Below, one piece after another: positions 17,937 through 26,826 of a stretch of DNA of 50,648 bases. This DNA is from Sphingomonadaceae bacterium (lineage in GTDB: Bacteria; Pseudomonadota; Alphaproteobacteria; Sphingomonadales; Sphingomonadaceae). The notes beneath the pieces were generated by a model. That model did not search any database, was not told where the DNA came from, and was given only the letters and a program-made list of their open reading frames with translations. Position numbers and translations under genes: made by a program. The DNA lies in the NCBI GenBank assembly GCA_021741065.1, contig JAIOYN010000004.1:1-50648 (forward strand), in the 5' to 3' direction. Within the stretch, counting starts at the first letter, position 1. Each line of letters begins with the position of its first letter.

Positions 17937-19091
17937 ATGGCGCTTTATCATACCGAAGACCAGGCCATGCTGGCGGACACCGCGCGTCAGTTCATGGGCG
18001 AAGAAGGCGCCATAGCCAAGCAGCTCCGCCACTGGCGGGACAAGCAATCTATGGACGGTTTTGGCCGTGTGCTGTGGAAGCAATTTGCCGAGTTGGGTTT
18101 CACCGGCATTCTCGTGAGCGAGGCCGATGGCGGCCTTGGCATGGGTCATGTCGAAGCCGGCATCGTGCTGGAAGAGATCGGTCGCAACCTGACGCCTTCA
18201 CCTTTCCTGACCAGTTCGGTCATGGCCGCGACCGCGATCGGGGCCGGCAATGATGAACTGCGGGGGCGATATCTGCCTGGCTTGCTTGCTGGTGACAGCG
18301 TTTTTGCCATGGCGATCGATGAAGGGCCGAAGCATCGTCCGGAACGGATTGCCACCCGCGCCGAGCGCGCCGGCAATGGCTTCCGGCTGGCTGGTAGCAA
18401 GACCTTCGTTGTTTACGGCGGCAGCGCCGACATGCTGGTGGTTGCGGCCCGGACTGCCGGAGCTGACGGTGACCAGGACGGGATCACGCTGTTTGCGGTG
18501 CCCAAGGATTCGGCAGGGCTCAGCCAGGACCCGATCCGGCTGGTTGACAGCTCAAAGGCAACGCACGTCAAGCTCGATGGCGTCCAAGTATATGACGATG
18601 CTGTGATCGGCGAAGTCGATGCCGGACGCGCCCTGCTCAACCGGGTTCTCAATGCGGGCCGTATTGGCGCAGCAGCAGAAAGCGTTGGCGTGGCCGATGG
18701 CGCCTTCGATATGACCACCACCTACCTCAAGCAGCGCAAGCAGTTCGGAAAGCTGATCGGGGAGTTTCAGGCGCTGCAGCACCGCGCTGCCCATCTCTAT
18801 TCCGAGCTTGAGATTGCACGGGCCAGCGTGATCAAGGCCCAGCAGCTGCTCGATGCCACAGCTTGCGGAAAGCCGTCGCAATATGCCGATCTGATGGTTT
18901 CGGTGGCCAAGGCCAAGGTCGGCAAGGTCGCAAGCCTCGCCGTGCGCGAAGGCGTGCAGATGCATGCCGGGATCGGCATGACCGACGAGTACGATATCGG
19001 GCTCTACATGAAGCGCGACCGTGCGCTAGCCGAGTTCATGGGCGACATGTACTACCATGCCGAGCGCGTGGCCCAGTTCAGCGGATACTAA
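17937..19091 (+). CDS. Acyl-CoA dehydrogenase, partner subunit
   Basis: The 384-residue protein is an acyl-CoA dehydrogenase (LGMGHVEAGIVLEEIGRNL, then RKQFGKLIGEFQALQHRAA and MHAGIGMTDEYDIGLYMKR) but where catalytic family members carry a C-terminal Glu in YEGT it reads EFMGDMYYHAERVA, so it probably binds FAD/CoA structurally and relies on the preceding subunit. This resembles PimD and the small subunits of steroid FadE heterotetramers. It is three bases behind the large-subunit gene and shares its codon style, pointing to joint acquisition. Confidence 0.85.
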   Translation: MALYHTEDQAMLADTARQFMGEEGAIAKQLRHWRDKQSMDGFGRVLWKQFAELGFTGILVSEADGGLGMGHVEAGIVLEEIGRNLTPSPFLTSSVMAATAIGAGNDELRGRYLPGLLAGDSVFAMAIDEGPKHRPERIATRAERAGNGFRLAGSKTFVVYGGSADMLVVAARTAGADGDQDGITLFAVPKDSAGLSQDPIRLVDSSKATHVKLDGVQVYDDAVIGEVDAGRALLNRVLNAGRIGAAAESVGVADGAFDMTTTYLKQRKQFGKLIGEFQALQHRAAHLYSELEIARASVIKAQQLLDATACGKPSQYADLMVSVAKAKVGKVASLAVREGVQMHAGIGMTDEYDIGLYMKRDRALAEFMGDMYYHAERVAQFSGY

Positions 19092-19159
19092 CCTCTTTCT
19101 TCCCACTTCGGGGAGCGGATTACACGAAGGCCCGGCTATGCGGGTATTGGAGACGATTT

Positions 19160-19975
19160 ATGGATTTCACCAAACTCTTCAGTCTTGACGGGAAGGTTGC
19201 CATGATCACCGGCGGCTCGCGCGGGATTGGTAAGATGCTGCTCGAAGGCTTTCTCGCCGCCGGCTGCGAACGGGTCTACATCACAGCCCGCAAGCGAGAG
19301 CAACTGGCGGAGACGGAGGCTGAGTTCAATGCGGCCTATCCCGGCAAGGTTATCGGTCTACCGGGCGACCTTGGCCAGATGGATGAAATTAAGCGACTGA
19401 CCGAAGAACTCGCCAGCCGCGAAAGCAAGTTGGACGTCCTGATTAACAACGCCGGGACGGCATGGGGAGCGGAATTTGAGCAATTTCCTGAAGCTGGCTG
19501 GGACAAGGTCATGGACTTAAACGTCAAGAGCTTGTTCTTCTTGACGCAGAAACTGTATCCACTGCTGAGTGCTGCCGCCAGTTTTGACCGCCCAGCCAAG
19601 GTTATCAACATTGCATCAGTCGATGGGTTGCGCGTGAATCCTTGGGAAACCTATTCCTACCAAGCTTCGAAGGCGGCGGTGATCCAGCTGACCAAACGCA
19701 TGTCTGCGCGCCTGATCAACGACAACATTGTCTGCACATGCATTGCGCCAGGCTCCTATCCAAGTGAAATGAACAAGCCCGCGGTTAAAAATCCCGCAGG
19801 CAGCGCTAAGGGTATCCCCTACAAGCGGGTTGGCGTGGCGGAAGACATCGCAGGTGGAGCGATTTACCTCGCGAGCCGCGCTGGTGACTATGTCGTCGGC
19901 AGCACAATTGTGATTGATGGTGGTGTCGTTAATGCTTGGATCCCAAGCGAGTTCGACGATCCGTCAGGGCATTGA
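19160..19975 (+). CDS. Short-chain dehydrogenase/reductase
   Basis: The 271-residue protein has TGGSRGIGK, NNAGTAWGAEF, an INIASVDG serine region and YQASKAA for the catalytic Tyr and Lys. The form resembles 3-oxoacyl-ACP/acyl-CoA reductases and SDRs of steroid or sugar pathways. The ATG at 19160, with GGAG eight bases upstream, is the real start; the open frame extends far back into the previous gene. It follows the dehydrogenase pair by 68 bases in the same direction. The likely task is oxidation of a hydroxy intermediate, inferred from context. Confidence 0.85.
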   Translation: MDFTKLFSLDGKVAMITGGSRGIGKMLLEGFLAAGCERVYITARKREQLAETEAEFNAAYPGKVIGLPGDLGQMDEIKRLTEELASRESKLDVLINNAGTAWGAEFEQFPEAGWDKVMDLNVKSLFFLTQKLYPLLSAAASFDRPAKVINIASVDGLRVNPWETYSYQASKAAVIQLTKRMSARLINDNIVCTCIAPGSYPSEMNKPAVKNPAGSAKGIPYKRVGVAEDIAGGAIYLASRAGDYVVGSTIVIDGGVVNAWIPSEFDDPSGH

Positions 19976-20195
19976 GGCATCGTCAACGCGGCTAATTGAA
20001 AGGCGAAAGAGGTGCATTTTCAACTTTGGTTGCTTTCACCGCTTACATAATCGAAGCGACATTCAACTTCAGCTGAGGGCAGGCGGGCGAGATGACGATT
20101 TAATCCTTCAGGCGCCCACGTTAGCAGTGTCCAACTTCGGCAATTTGAAAGCGCAGCCCCAGCATGAGCTTGCTCTTGATAATAGCATAATTAAA

Positions 20196-20211
20196 TCTCC
20201 GTTCTCGGAGA
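20196..20211 (+). promoter_or_regulatory. Hairpin over the fadD-like ribosome-binding site
   Basis: A perfect six-base stem TCTCCG / CGGAGA with a TTCT loop contains the GGAGAG site of the acyl-CoA ligase that starts at 20222. It could hold translation back until opened. The rest of the 246-base spacer 19976-20221 shows no gene. Confidence 0.45.
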
Positions 20212-20221
20212 GCACTGAACC

Positions 20222-21811
20222 ATGCTGGATCAAAAAACTTACGATCGTTTGTTAGCCAAGGCCAAGCAAACTGCAGATCTTTTTACCTTTGATGAATTCC
20301 TTCTCTACTGGGCCAAGGATCGCCCAGAGAAGCTAGCCCTGGAAGGCGATGACCTGCGTTTCAGTTTTGCCGAGATGGAGGACGCAACTGCGCGTGTAGC
20401 TTCGGCCCTCTTGGAGATTGGTCTGAAGAAAGGCGACCGGATTGCTTGGTTTGGCAAGAACAGTGTCACCTATTTCACCCTGTTTTTTGGCGCGGCGCGG
20501 GCCGGCATCGTAATGGTGCCAGTAGGCTGGCGTCTAGCTGAACCAGAAGCGGCCTTCATTATCGATAATGCCGGAGCGAAATTGCTCTTCTTGGGCGACG
20601 GCTTTGAAGCATGTATCAATACCATCGGCCATTGTCATAACTTAATCCGTACTTTCACCTCGGAAGAGGCCCGCCGCGAAGTGCTGGTAGCGCCTCGCAC
20701 AGAATTCTCGCCGTCAAGCTCGGACGAAGCGATCCTCCAGCTGTATACCAGCGGCACAACCGGCCATCCTAAGGGTGTAGTTCTGTCGAGCCGCAACCTG
20801 TTTGGCTTGCGCAAGGTCGATCTCGATAATCCGCCTGAATACAACCTTTGGGACGAAGACGAATCGGTGTTGGTCGCGATGCCTTGTGCGCACATCGGTG
20901 GTACCGGTCTTGGCGTAATGGCTCTAGCATTAGGCTTGCCCGGCGTGATATTGGCCGAATTCGAGCCGTCCCGTGTATTCGATGCAATAGAAAACCGTGG
21001 GGTAACGGGTTTCTTCATCGTTCCGGCTGCGCTGCAGATTCTGCTTAACCACCCGGACTGTGCCAAGACTGATTTTAGCAGAATCAAGTATATCCTTTAC
21101 GGAGCGAGTCCGATCCCACTGGAGTTGCTGCGCGAATGCATCGCAATGTTCGGTGCCCAGTTTGTCCAGCATTATGGTATGACTGAGACCACCGGCACGA
21201 TTTGTGTACTGCCACCTGAAGATCACAGCGTCGAGGGTAACAAGCGGATGCGCTCTGCCGGCAAACCGCTTCCCGGTGTGGAAGTGGTAATCCGGGGGGC
21301 GGACGGAAAGGATCTCCCTACAGGAGAGATCGGTGAAATTGTAACCCGGTCATCCAACAATATGTTGGGCTACTGGAACCTGCCCGAAGCCACTGCTGCG
21401 ACGATGAAGAATGGTTGGGTTGCAACCGGTGATTTAGGTTATATGGACCAAGATGGTTACGTCTACATTTATGATCGCGCGAAAGACATGATCATTACCG
21501 GTGGCGAGAACGTCTATCCGGCGGAAGTCGAGAGCGGTATTTATGGCCACCCTGACGTTCTGGAAGTTGCAGTGATCGGTGTACCAGACGAGAAGTGGGG
21601 CGAAGCGGTCAAGGCAGTTTGCGTGCCCAAGCCAGGTGCGTCGATCGATCCGGACAGTGTAATCAACTGGGCGCGCGAACGACTCGCCAGATTCAAAGTC
21701 CCTAAAAGCGTCGACGTAATCGATTCCCTGCCTCGCAACCCCAGCGGTAAGATCCTTCGTCGCCAGCTGCGTGCACCCTATTGGGCAGGATACGACCGTC
21801 AGATCAATTGA
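20222..21811 (+). CDS. Acyl-CoA synthetase (AMP-forming ligase)
   Basis: The 529-residue protein belongs to the ANL adenylating superfamily. It has the phosphate loop YTSGTTGHPKGV (about residue 178), YGMTETTG, the hinge GDLGYMDQDGYVYIYDRAKDMI, and the C-terminal lysine in NPSGKILRR. It activates a carboxylic acid to its CoA ester with ATP, the entry step for the island's acyl-CoA genes. No signal or membrane anchor is present. The substrate is unknown; relatives activate fatty, cyclic and steroid side-chain acids. It is likely co-transcribed with the upstream SDR and the downstream 3-hydroxyacyl-CoA dehydrogenase. Confidence 0.9.
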   Translation: MLDQKTYDRLLAKAKQTADLFTFDEFLLYWAKDRPEKLALEGDDLRFSFAEMEDATARVASALLEIGLKKGDRIAWFGKNSVTYFTLFFGAARAGIVMVPVGWRLAEPEAAFIIDNAGAKLLFLGDGFEACINTIGHCHNLIRTFTSEEARREVLVAPRTEFSPSSSDEAILQLYTSGTTGHPKGVVLSSRNLFGLRKVDLDNPPEYNLWDEDESVLVAMPCAHIGGTGLGVMALALGLPGVILAEFEPSRVFDAIENRGVTGFFIVPAALQILLNHPDCAKTDFSRIKYILYGASPIPLELLRECIAMFGAQFVQHYGMTETTGTICVLPPEDHSVEGNKRMRSAGKPLPGVEVVIRGADGKDLPTGEIGEIVTRSSNNMLGYWNLPEATAATMKNGWVATGDLGYMDQDGYVYIYDRAKDMIITGGENVYPAEVESGIYGHPDVLEVAVIGVPDEKWGEAVKAVCVPKPGASIDPDSVINWARERLARFKVPKSVDVIDSLPRNPSGKILRRQLRAPYWAGYDRQIN

Positions 21812-21908
21812 AAGAAGACTTTGTCTTTGCGACGAGCATTGCGACACGGCAATCCACCGATCGGTTGAACTGCGGCGGCCTCCCGCCTGCAACTTTCGCA
21901 ATAACTAG

Positions 21909-21921
21909 CTCTCGAAGAGAG
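21909..21921 (+). promoter_or_regulatory. Hairpin at the ribosome-binding site of the 3-hydroxyacyl-CoA dehydrogenase gene
   Basis: CTCTC-GAA-GAGAG forms a five-base stem with a three-base loop. Its right arm plus the next two Gs is the ribosome-binding site GAGAGG for the ATG at 21932. It resembles the hairpin in front of the acyl-CoA ligase gene. Confidence 0.4.
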
Positions 21922-21931
21922 GAATAGTTTC

Positions 21932-23197
21932 ATGTCCGTACCCAAGCCCGACCCCGAAGCTCATATCGACACCGCTCTAAAGTTGACTGCAAACATCGAC
22001 GGTATTTCTGCCTCTGTTCCGCTGATACCGATCTCAAAGGTTGGTGTGATTGGTGCCGGCACAATGGGCGGCGGCATAGCGATGAACTTCCTCTCCGCAG
22101 GCATCCCTGTAACCATCGTTGAGCAGGATCAGCGCGCGCTAGATCTTGGTTTAGGGGTGATAAGTAAGAATTATGAAACCAGCGTCAAGCGCGGGCGATT
22201 GTCATCGATAGAGGTGGAGGCAGCCATGGGCCGCCTGATTCCCAGCTGCAGTTTTGACGATCTGGCTGATTGCGATCTTGTTATTGAAGCCGTCTATGAA
22301 TCGATGGAGGTGAAAAAGCACGTCTTTAATCGCCTTGACAAGATCGTGCAGAAGGGCGCGATACTCGCGTCGAACACCAGTTATCTAAGCATCGACGAAA
22401 TCGCCACGGCTACCCAGCGTCCCGAAGCAGTAGTCGGCATGCATTTCTTTTCACCTGCGAACATCATGAAGCTGTTGGAAGTAGTGCGGGGCGCTAAGAC
22501 AGGTCACAGTCAGCTCGTCACGGTAATTCATCTCGCCGAGAAAATTGGTAAGGTTCCCGTTGTCTCCGGCGTGTGCCATGGTTTCATTGGTAATCGCATA
22601 CTCTTTAAGCGGCAGGAGCAGGCCAATAATTTGCTGATAGAGGGTGCGCGATATTACGATATTGACCAGGTCTTACTCGATTTCGGTTTCCCGATGGGGC
22701 CGTTCCAAATGGGCGATCTTGCCGGTCTTGATATCGGTTGGCATCGCGATCCCAGCAAGGTCACCAGTATACGGGAAGCGCTGTGCGCTGTTGGACGCTG
22801 GGGACAAAAGACTGGCGCAGGCTTTTACGATTATAACGAGAACCGACAGCGAACCCCTTCCCCTAAAGTTCAGGGCATTATTGCCGACTTCGCTTCGAGG
22901 TCCGGCGTAAATCAGCGCGAGATCCCTAGACAGGAAATTTTCGAACGCCTTCTCTATCCGATGGTGTCGGAAGGAGCCCAAATCCTTTGCGAAAGAATTG
23001 CTCAGCGCTCGAGCGACATCGATCTAGTCTTGCTCTATGGCTATGGCTGGCCGGCTCGGACCGGCGGCGTTATGTTCTGGGCCGACAACAACGAAGGACT
23101 GACAAAGATCGTCGATGGCCTTAAGCGCCACAACATGCCAGTTGCACCTTTGCTTGAGAAACTGGCAGCCGAAGGTGGCAGGTTTAACCAGGGTTGA
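21932..23197 (+). CDS. 3-Hydroxyacyl-CoA dehydrogenase
   Basis: The 421-residue protein has an N-terminal Rossmann fold ([14 protein letters not shown], residues 33-46), the family signature with catalytic His in [10 protein letters not shown], and two C-terminal HCDH domains ([27 protein letters not shown]; later [13 protein letters not shown]). It corresponds to the dehydrogenase half of FadB/FadJ-type proteins; the hydratase half is absent. It would oxidise a 3-hydroxyacyl-CoA to the 3-keto form with NAD. It is last in the run from 16758, followed by a 475-base spacer. Confidence 0.9.
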   Translation: MSVPKPDPEAHIDTALKLTANIDGISASVPLIPISKVGVIGAGTMGGGIAMNFLSAGIPVTIVEQDQRALDLGLGVISKNYETSVKRGRLSSIEVEAAMGRLIPSCSFDDLADCDLVIEAVYESMEVKKHVFNRLDKIVQKGAILASNTSYLSIDEIATATQRPEAVVGMHFFSPANIMKLLEVVRGAKTGHSQLVTVIHLAEKIGKVPVVSGVCHGFIGNRILFKRQEQANNLLIEGARYYDIDQVLLDFGFPMGPFQMGDLAGLDIGWHRDPSKVTSIREALCAVGRWGQKTGAGFYDYNENRQRTPSPKVQGIIADFASRSGVNQREIPRQEIFERLLYPMVSEGAQILCERIAQRSSDIDLVLLYGYGWPARTGGVMFWADNNEGLTKIVDGLKRHNMPVAPLLEKLAAEGGRFNQG

Positions 23198-23510
23198 GGT
23201 TTAAATTCGACCGTGACGTGAATTTTTTTGGAAAATGAAAATTAACGGGTGCCGTGTTCGTTTGCCATCGTTGCTTTTCTAGATTGGTGTCTGCGGAGAA
23301 CGTTGGATTTGGCGTTTTTGCAACCCAACTTAGCCGATCCAGCAAATCCATCCAGCGTGATAACTCGATACAGGTTTGGACCTGTTTTCGTCGATAACAT
23401 GGGCACTCTCCTGCTTTAGCTATTAGTCGCAAATTAGCCCTATTTTATGGTTATTGACGAAGTAGTCGGGGGCTATCCGGAGCGAAAAACTCAGCGAACC
23501 TAGCCAAATA
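23198..23510. other. Gene-free spacer before leader repeat B
   Basis: No convincing gene is present in these 313 bases. Small open frames on the minus strand around 23184-23432 resemble nothing I know. No clear terminator for the dehydrogenase gene is visible. Confidence 0.4.
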
Positions 23511-23682
23511 TTACCTTGCCCTTTTTAGTGAGGTAATCTGCTGCAACGATCAGATCCATCCCTTGTCCCATCCAAGCGATCAAATGTCCGGATTTAACCT
23601 TTTACTCGTCTCGCCAAGCTGCAAATCCATTACGTAAGAGAAGGTTGCATCCAAGACGGGGGGAATTTTATCATGACAATAC
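23511..23682 (+). repeat. Leader repeat B (5' region of the TonB receptor)
   Basis: This is the partner of 14091-14262. It has the same inverted repeat TTACCT-N14-AGGTAA (23511-23516, 23531-23536), the block TCCGGATTTAACC, TTACGTAAGAG and the GGGGGGA site, and runs into the receptor's start codon at 23673. The match stops soon after the start codon, so the repeat is essentially the untranslated leader and promoter. Confidence 0.8.
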
Positions 23683-25934
23683 AGATACGTTCTTGTTTTC
23701 TAATTGGTGCCGCAGTTTCGGCGATGCTTTATTCTTCGACAGCTTTGGCCCAAACTGAAGGAACTTTGACAGAAGAGGCTGGTGTTGGCGACATTGTGGT
23801 TACAGCTACCAAGCGATCTGAGAATCTACAGAAGGTTCCCATTGCAATCAGCGCTTTGACTGGCGACCAATTAGCCAATCAAGGCATAGTCAATGTCACC
23901 GGTATCGCTTCTCAGGTTCCAAATTTCCAGATTACCACACCCTACAGCGACGCTATCCCCATCTTTTCGCTGCGCGGCATTTCCGCAGTGGACTTTAATC
24001 AGAATCAGTCCAGCCCAGTCGCGCTCTATGTGGATGAAGACTACAAAGGTGTGCCGGTTTTTACGTCACTTCAATTATTCGACGTAGATAGGGTCGAAGT
24101 ACTACGCGGTCCTCAGGGTACGCTATTTGGGAAAAATACCACAGGTGGCGCAGTCAGCGTTGCATCAAAGTCTCCCGACCTATCGGCTGGCTTCAACGGA
24201 AATCTAACCGCCGGTATTGGACGATTCAACCGTTTCGAAATGATGGGCGGAATAAACATCCCCCTGATTGACGACAAGTTGGCGGGGCGCCTCGCCTTCA
24301 TTCGTACTAAAGCTAATGGTTTTGTGAAAAACCTTATGCCCGACGGCGTTGATCAAGGGAGCATCGACGATTGGGCTGTGCGTGGTAGCATTGCTGCGAG
24401 GCCATCGGAAAGCCTCAAGCTGACGCTACGGTATACTCATTCGGAGTCGACTCCCACCGGCTACGGCGTTTTGGCCGGCAATATAGGACCTGAGGGTGTT
24501 GCTTTTACTGGCTACGATAGGTCAGGCCTCGATTTCTTCGAAAACGAGGTGGATGATCCAGGTTTTTTAAGAATCCGCAACGATAGTGTTTCGCTGCGTG
24601 CCGATTGGGATTTATCGAACGCAGTCACGCTAACTTCACTAACTTCCTATAATAATGGTCGATGGTTGACTAGAGAAGACGCCGACGGTTCGCCATTTGA
24701 GCTGTTGGCTGCTAATTACTATAGTAGTGCGAAGGCTTTTTCTCAGGATATTCGTCTTACTTCTTCTGAGGAATCTTCATTGAAGTGGCTTGTGGGAGCT
24801 TATTTCTATAGTGATTCGATTGATGCCAGCGTCAACAATAACTTCTTTTTCGAAGATGATTTTGATGGTGATGGTATACTTAGCATACCCAATTGCCTAG
24901 AAGATGAGTTTTTCTTTATTGGTTGTGGATATACTAATGATTTGAAACAAAAGCGTAAGAGTTTTGCTCTCTATACGCATAATGACTACCGCTTCGAAAA
25001 TGGACTTACCATCACATTCGGGTTGCGTTTTACACATGATAACAATCACCTCGCTCGCTACACTAGCTTCTTGAGTTACCTCGATCCCTCAACCGGTCAA
25101 ATTTCAGCTGACCAGTTTCCTATTTTCGAAGAGCCTCCTATTGATCGCCTCAAGAGCAATAATCTAAGTGGTAAAATTGGCCTGTCCTACGAAGCGCCAA
25201 CTGGTAGTCTCTTCTATGCTAGTGTCAGTCGTGGTTACCGTGGTGGTGCTTTCAATGGCCAAGCTCTGTTCAGTCCTGCTGAGATTACAATCGCCAAGCC
25301 TGAACTGCTTTACGCTTATGAAGTGGGAGCAAAGCTACAGACCGCAGACAAACGCGTGCGTCTGAATACATCGGCTTTCTTTTATAATTATCTCAACCAG
25401 CAGTTCATCGATACCACCCCAGAGCTTTTGGGCGTACTTTATAACGCTCCAAAGTCACATCTATGGGGGATCGAAGCAGAGCTGACTGCAAGGCCAGTCA
25501 ACAGTCTTACCGTCCGCGTAGGTGGGTCATACCTGAATGCTAAGTACAAAGAGAATAATCTGCAGGGCCAAGATCTCTCTGGTAATCGGCTAGTTCTGGC
25601 GCCGCGATGGACATTGGCTGGTGGTCTTGACTGGGATTTGATTGAAGGGTCTTTTGGCAAGTTGGCGCTGCATACCGATCATAGATATTCTTCACGAATT
25701 TATTTCGATCCCTTTAATACTTTGCCTATTTCGCAAGGAGGATATTGGGTCCACGACGCGCGGTTCAGCTATACTGTCGCGAGCGGTGCACTGGAAATCG
25801 CTGGCTGGATCCGCAACATTGGCAACGAAAAGTATAAGACTTATGCCTTGGATCTATTTGAAACGGTTAACAGCAATTACATTCAACGCGGCCGGCCTCG
25901 CGAATATGGCGTTCAAGCTACCGTGAGGTTTTAA
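23673..25934 (+). CDS. TonB-dependent outer-membrane receptor
   Basis: The 753-residue protein has a signal peptide ending in STALAQ, a TonB-box-like DIVVTATKR (about residues 39-47), a plug domain (PIAISALTGDQL, ALYVDEDYKGVP, VEVLRGPQGTLFGKNTTGG) and a 22-strand barrel C-terminus closing on RF. Sphingomonads use many such receptors to import hydrophobic or complex substrates. The composition is clearly AT-richer than the backbone genes. It is driven from leader repeat B, whose duplicate drives the SDR-hydrolase genes, so uptake and first processing may be co-regulated. The ligand is unknown. Confidence 0.92.
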   Translation: MTIQIRSCFLIGAAVSAMLYSSTALAQTEGTLTEEAGVGDIVVTATKRSENLQKVPIAISALTGDQLANQGIVNVTGIASQVPNFQITTPYSDAIPIFSLRGISAVDFNQNQSSPVALYVDEDYKGVPVFTSLQLFDVDRVEVLRGPQGTLFGKNTTGGAVSVASKSPDLSAGFNGNLTAGIGRFNRFEMMGGINIPLIDDKLAGRLAFIRTKANGFVKNLMPDGVDQGSIDDWAVRGSIAARPSESLKLTLRYTHSESTPTGYGVLAGNIGPEGVAFTGYDRSGLDFFENEVDDPGFLRIRNDSVSLRADWDLSNAVTLTSLTSYNNGRWLTREDADGSPFELLAANYYSSAKAFSQDIRLTSSEESSLKWLVGAYFYSDSIDASVNNNFFFEDDFDGDGILSIPNCLEDEFFFIGCGYTNDLKQKRKSFALYTHNDYRFENGLTITFGLRFTHDNNHLARYTSFLSYLDPSTGQISADQFPIFEEPPIDRLKSNNLSGKIGLSYEAPTGSLFYASVSRGYRGGAFNGQALFSPAEITIAKPELLYAYEVGAKLQTADKRVRLNTSAFFYNYLNQQFIDTTPELLGVLYNAPKSHLWGIEAELTARPVNSLTVRVGGSYLNAKYKENNLQGQDLSGNRLVLAPRWTLAGGLDWDLIEGSFGKLALHTDHRYSSRIYFDPFNTLPISQGGYWVHDARFSYTVASGALEIAGWIRNIGNEKYKTYALDLFETVNSNYIQRGRPREYGVQATVRF

Positions 25935-26826
25935 TAAGCCTAAAGAATTAAACAAATCGGGCGTCTTGAACGACACTTAGCTAGAGACGTCCATTTGGTT
26001 GGTTTTGGATGAGTAATCCAACTTGTAATAAAGGCTTTTAATTACATGCAATTGGCTGTTGCAGATCGCAGGTGTGATCTGCATCCACGCAAATGAGATA
26101 GTCGGCTCGGCAAGCCTCTAGTTCAAAGTGGCAAAAACATTCTCGAGTAGCCGGTTTTATGTTGTGTAATTGGCTGCTAATGACCCTCTCCCTAGAATGT
26201 AATTGCATAGAGCTAGAGCCCTTGCGCTTCATCGGCCGGGGTTAGCCTCGGCCGATGAAGCAAGCTAGGCAGGCGTCATTAACTTCAAAGATGTGTCGTT
26301 GCGTCGTCCACTTGACATAGCCCGTTCAGCGCACGCCTAGCTTTCTGTCACCCGCCCAATAAGTTCGTATGGTACTTGCTAACTTGCTTCCGATAAACAT
26401 ATGAGCGACGATTCTCGTGTGCCTGTAAACCATTCAAGTCTGACGCAACTTTTGACATATTTGGTTTTAGCAGAGACAGTATTCAATTTCCATTCGAAGT
26501 CCCATAATCTTGCTACCCAGTAAGGAGACGGCCGTCCGCGGGACTAGAATATGGCGCAGCAATGCTTTAGATTTTGGGTCATAGCGTCACGTAAAGCGAA
26601 CGTTGCTCTTGCAGCTTTGATCTTCAGGCGTCTCACAGGATATTTGCGACGCTTTTTCAAGTTGTATTGCTGGCTTAACTCGCTGCCATCTCTAGTTTTT
26701 TACGGTTCGTCCGAGCAAAGAAACGGTGCAGCCAGACAAGCAGAGGGGTTACGCGACATTGTTTCGAGCAAGGCACAGTTCTCGATCGCTAAAATTAACA
26801 TGCAGTATGAACTTGTAATGTTGGTT
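25935..26826. other. Long intergenic region with two hairpins
   Basis: About 890 bases between the convergent receptor and AraC genes hold no supported gene. A perfect 8-base stem TGCAGATC/GATCTGCA lies at 26060-26083. A 13-base perfect stem (left arm 26226-26238, right arm 26249-26261), extendable by three pairs inward, lies at 26226-26261. Neither has a U-tract; they may still end transcripts. An open frame at 26551-26847 gives a composition that does not look coded. Confidence 0.5.
26226..26261. terminator. Strong 13-16 bp hairpin between convergent genes
   Basis: The arms GCTTCATCGGCCG and CGGCCGATGAAGC pair perfectly around GGGTTAGCCT. It is symmetric, so it could act for either the TonB receptor (upstream) or the AraC gene on the other strand. 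There is no U-run next to it. Confidence 0.45.

Noticed and set aside
23184-23432. Minus-strand frame in the spacer after the 3-hydroxyacyl-CoA dehydrogenase
   Set aside because: No motif, no start signal, and read-through of a spacer; considered as a transposase relic but no family pattern emerged.
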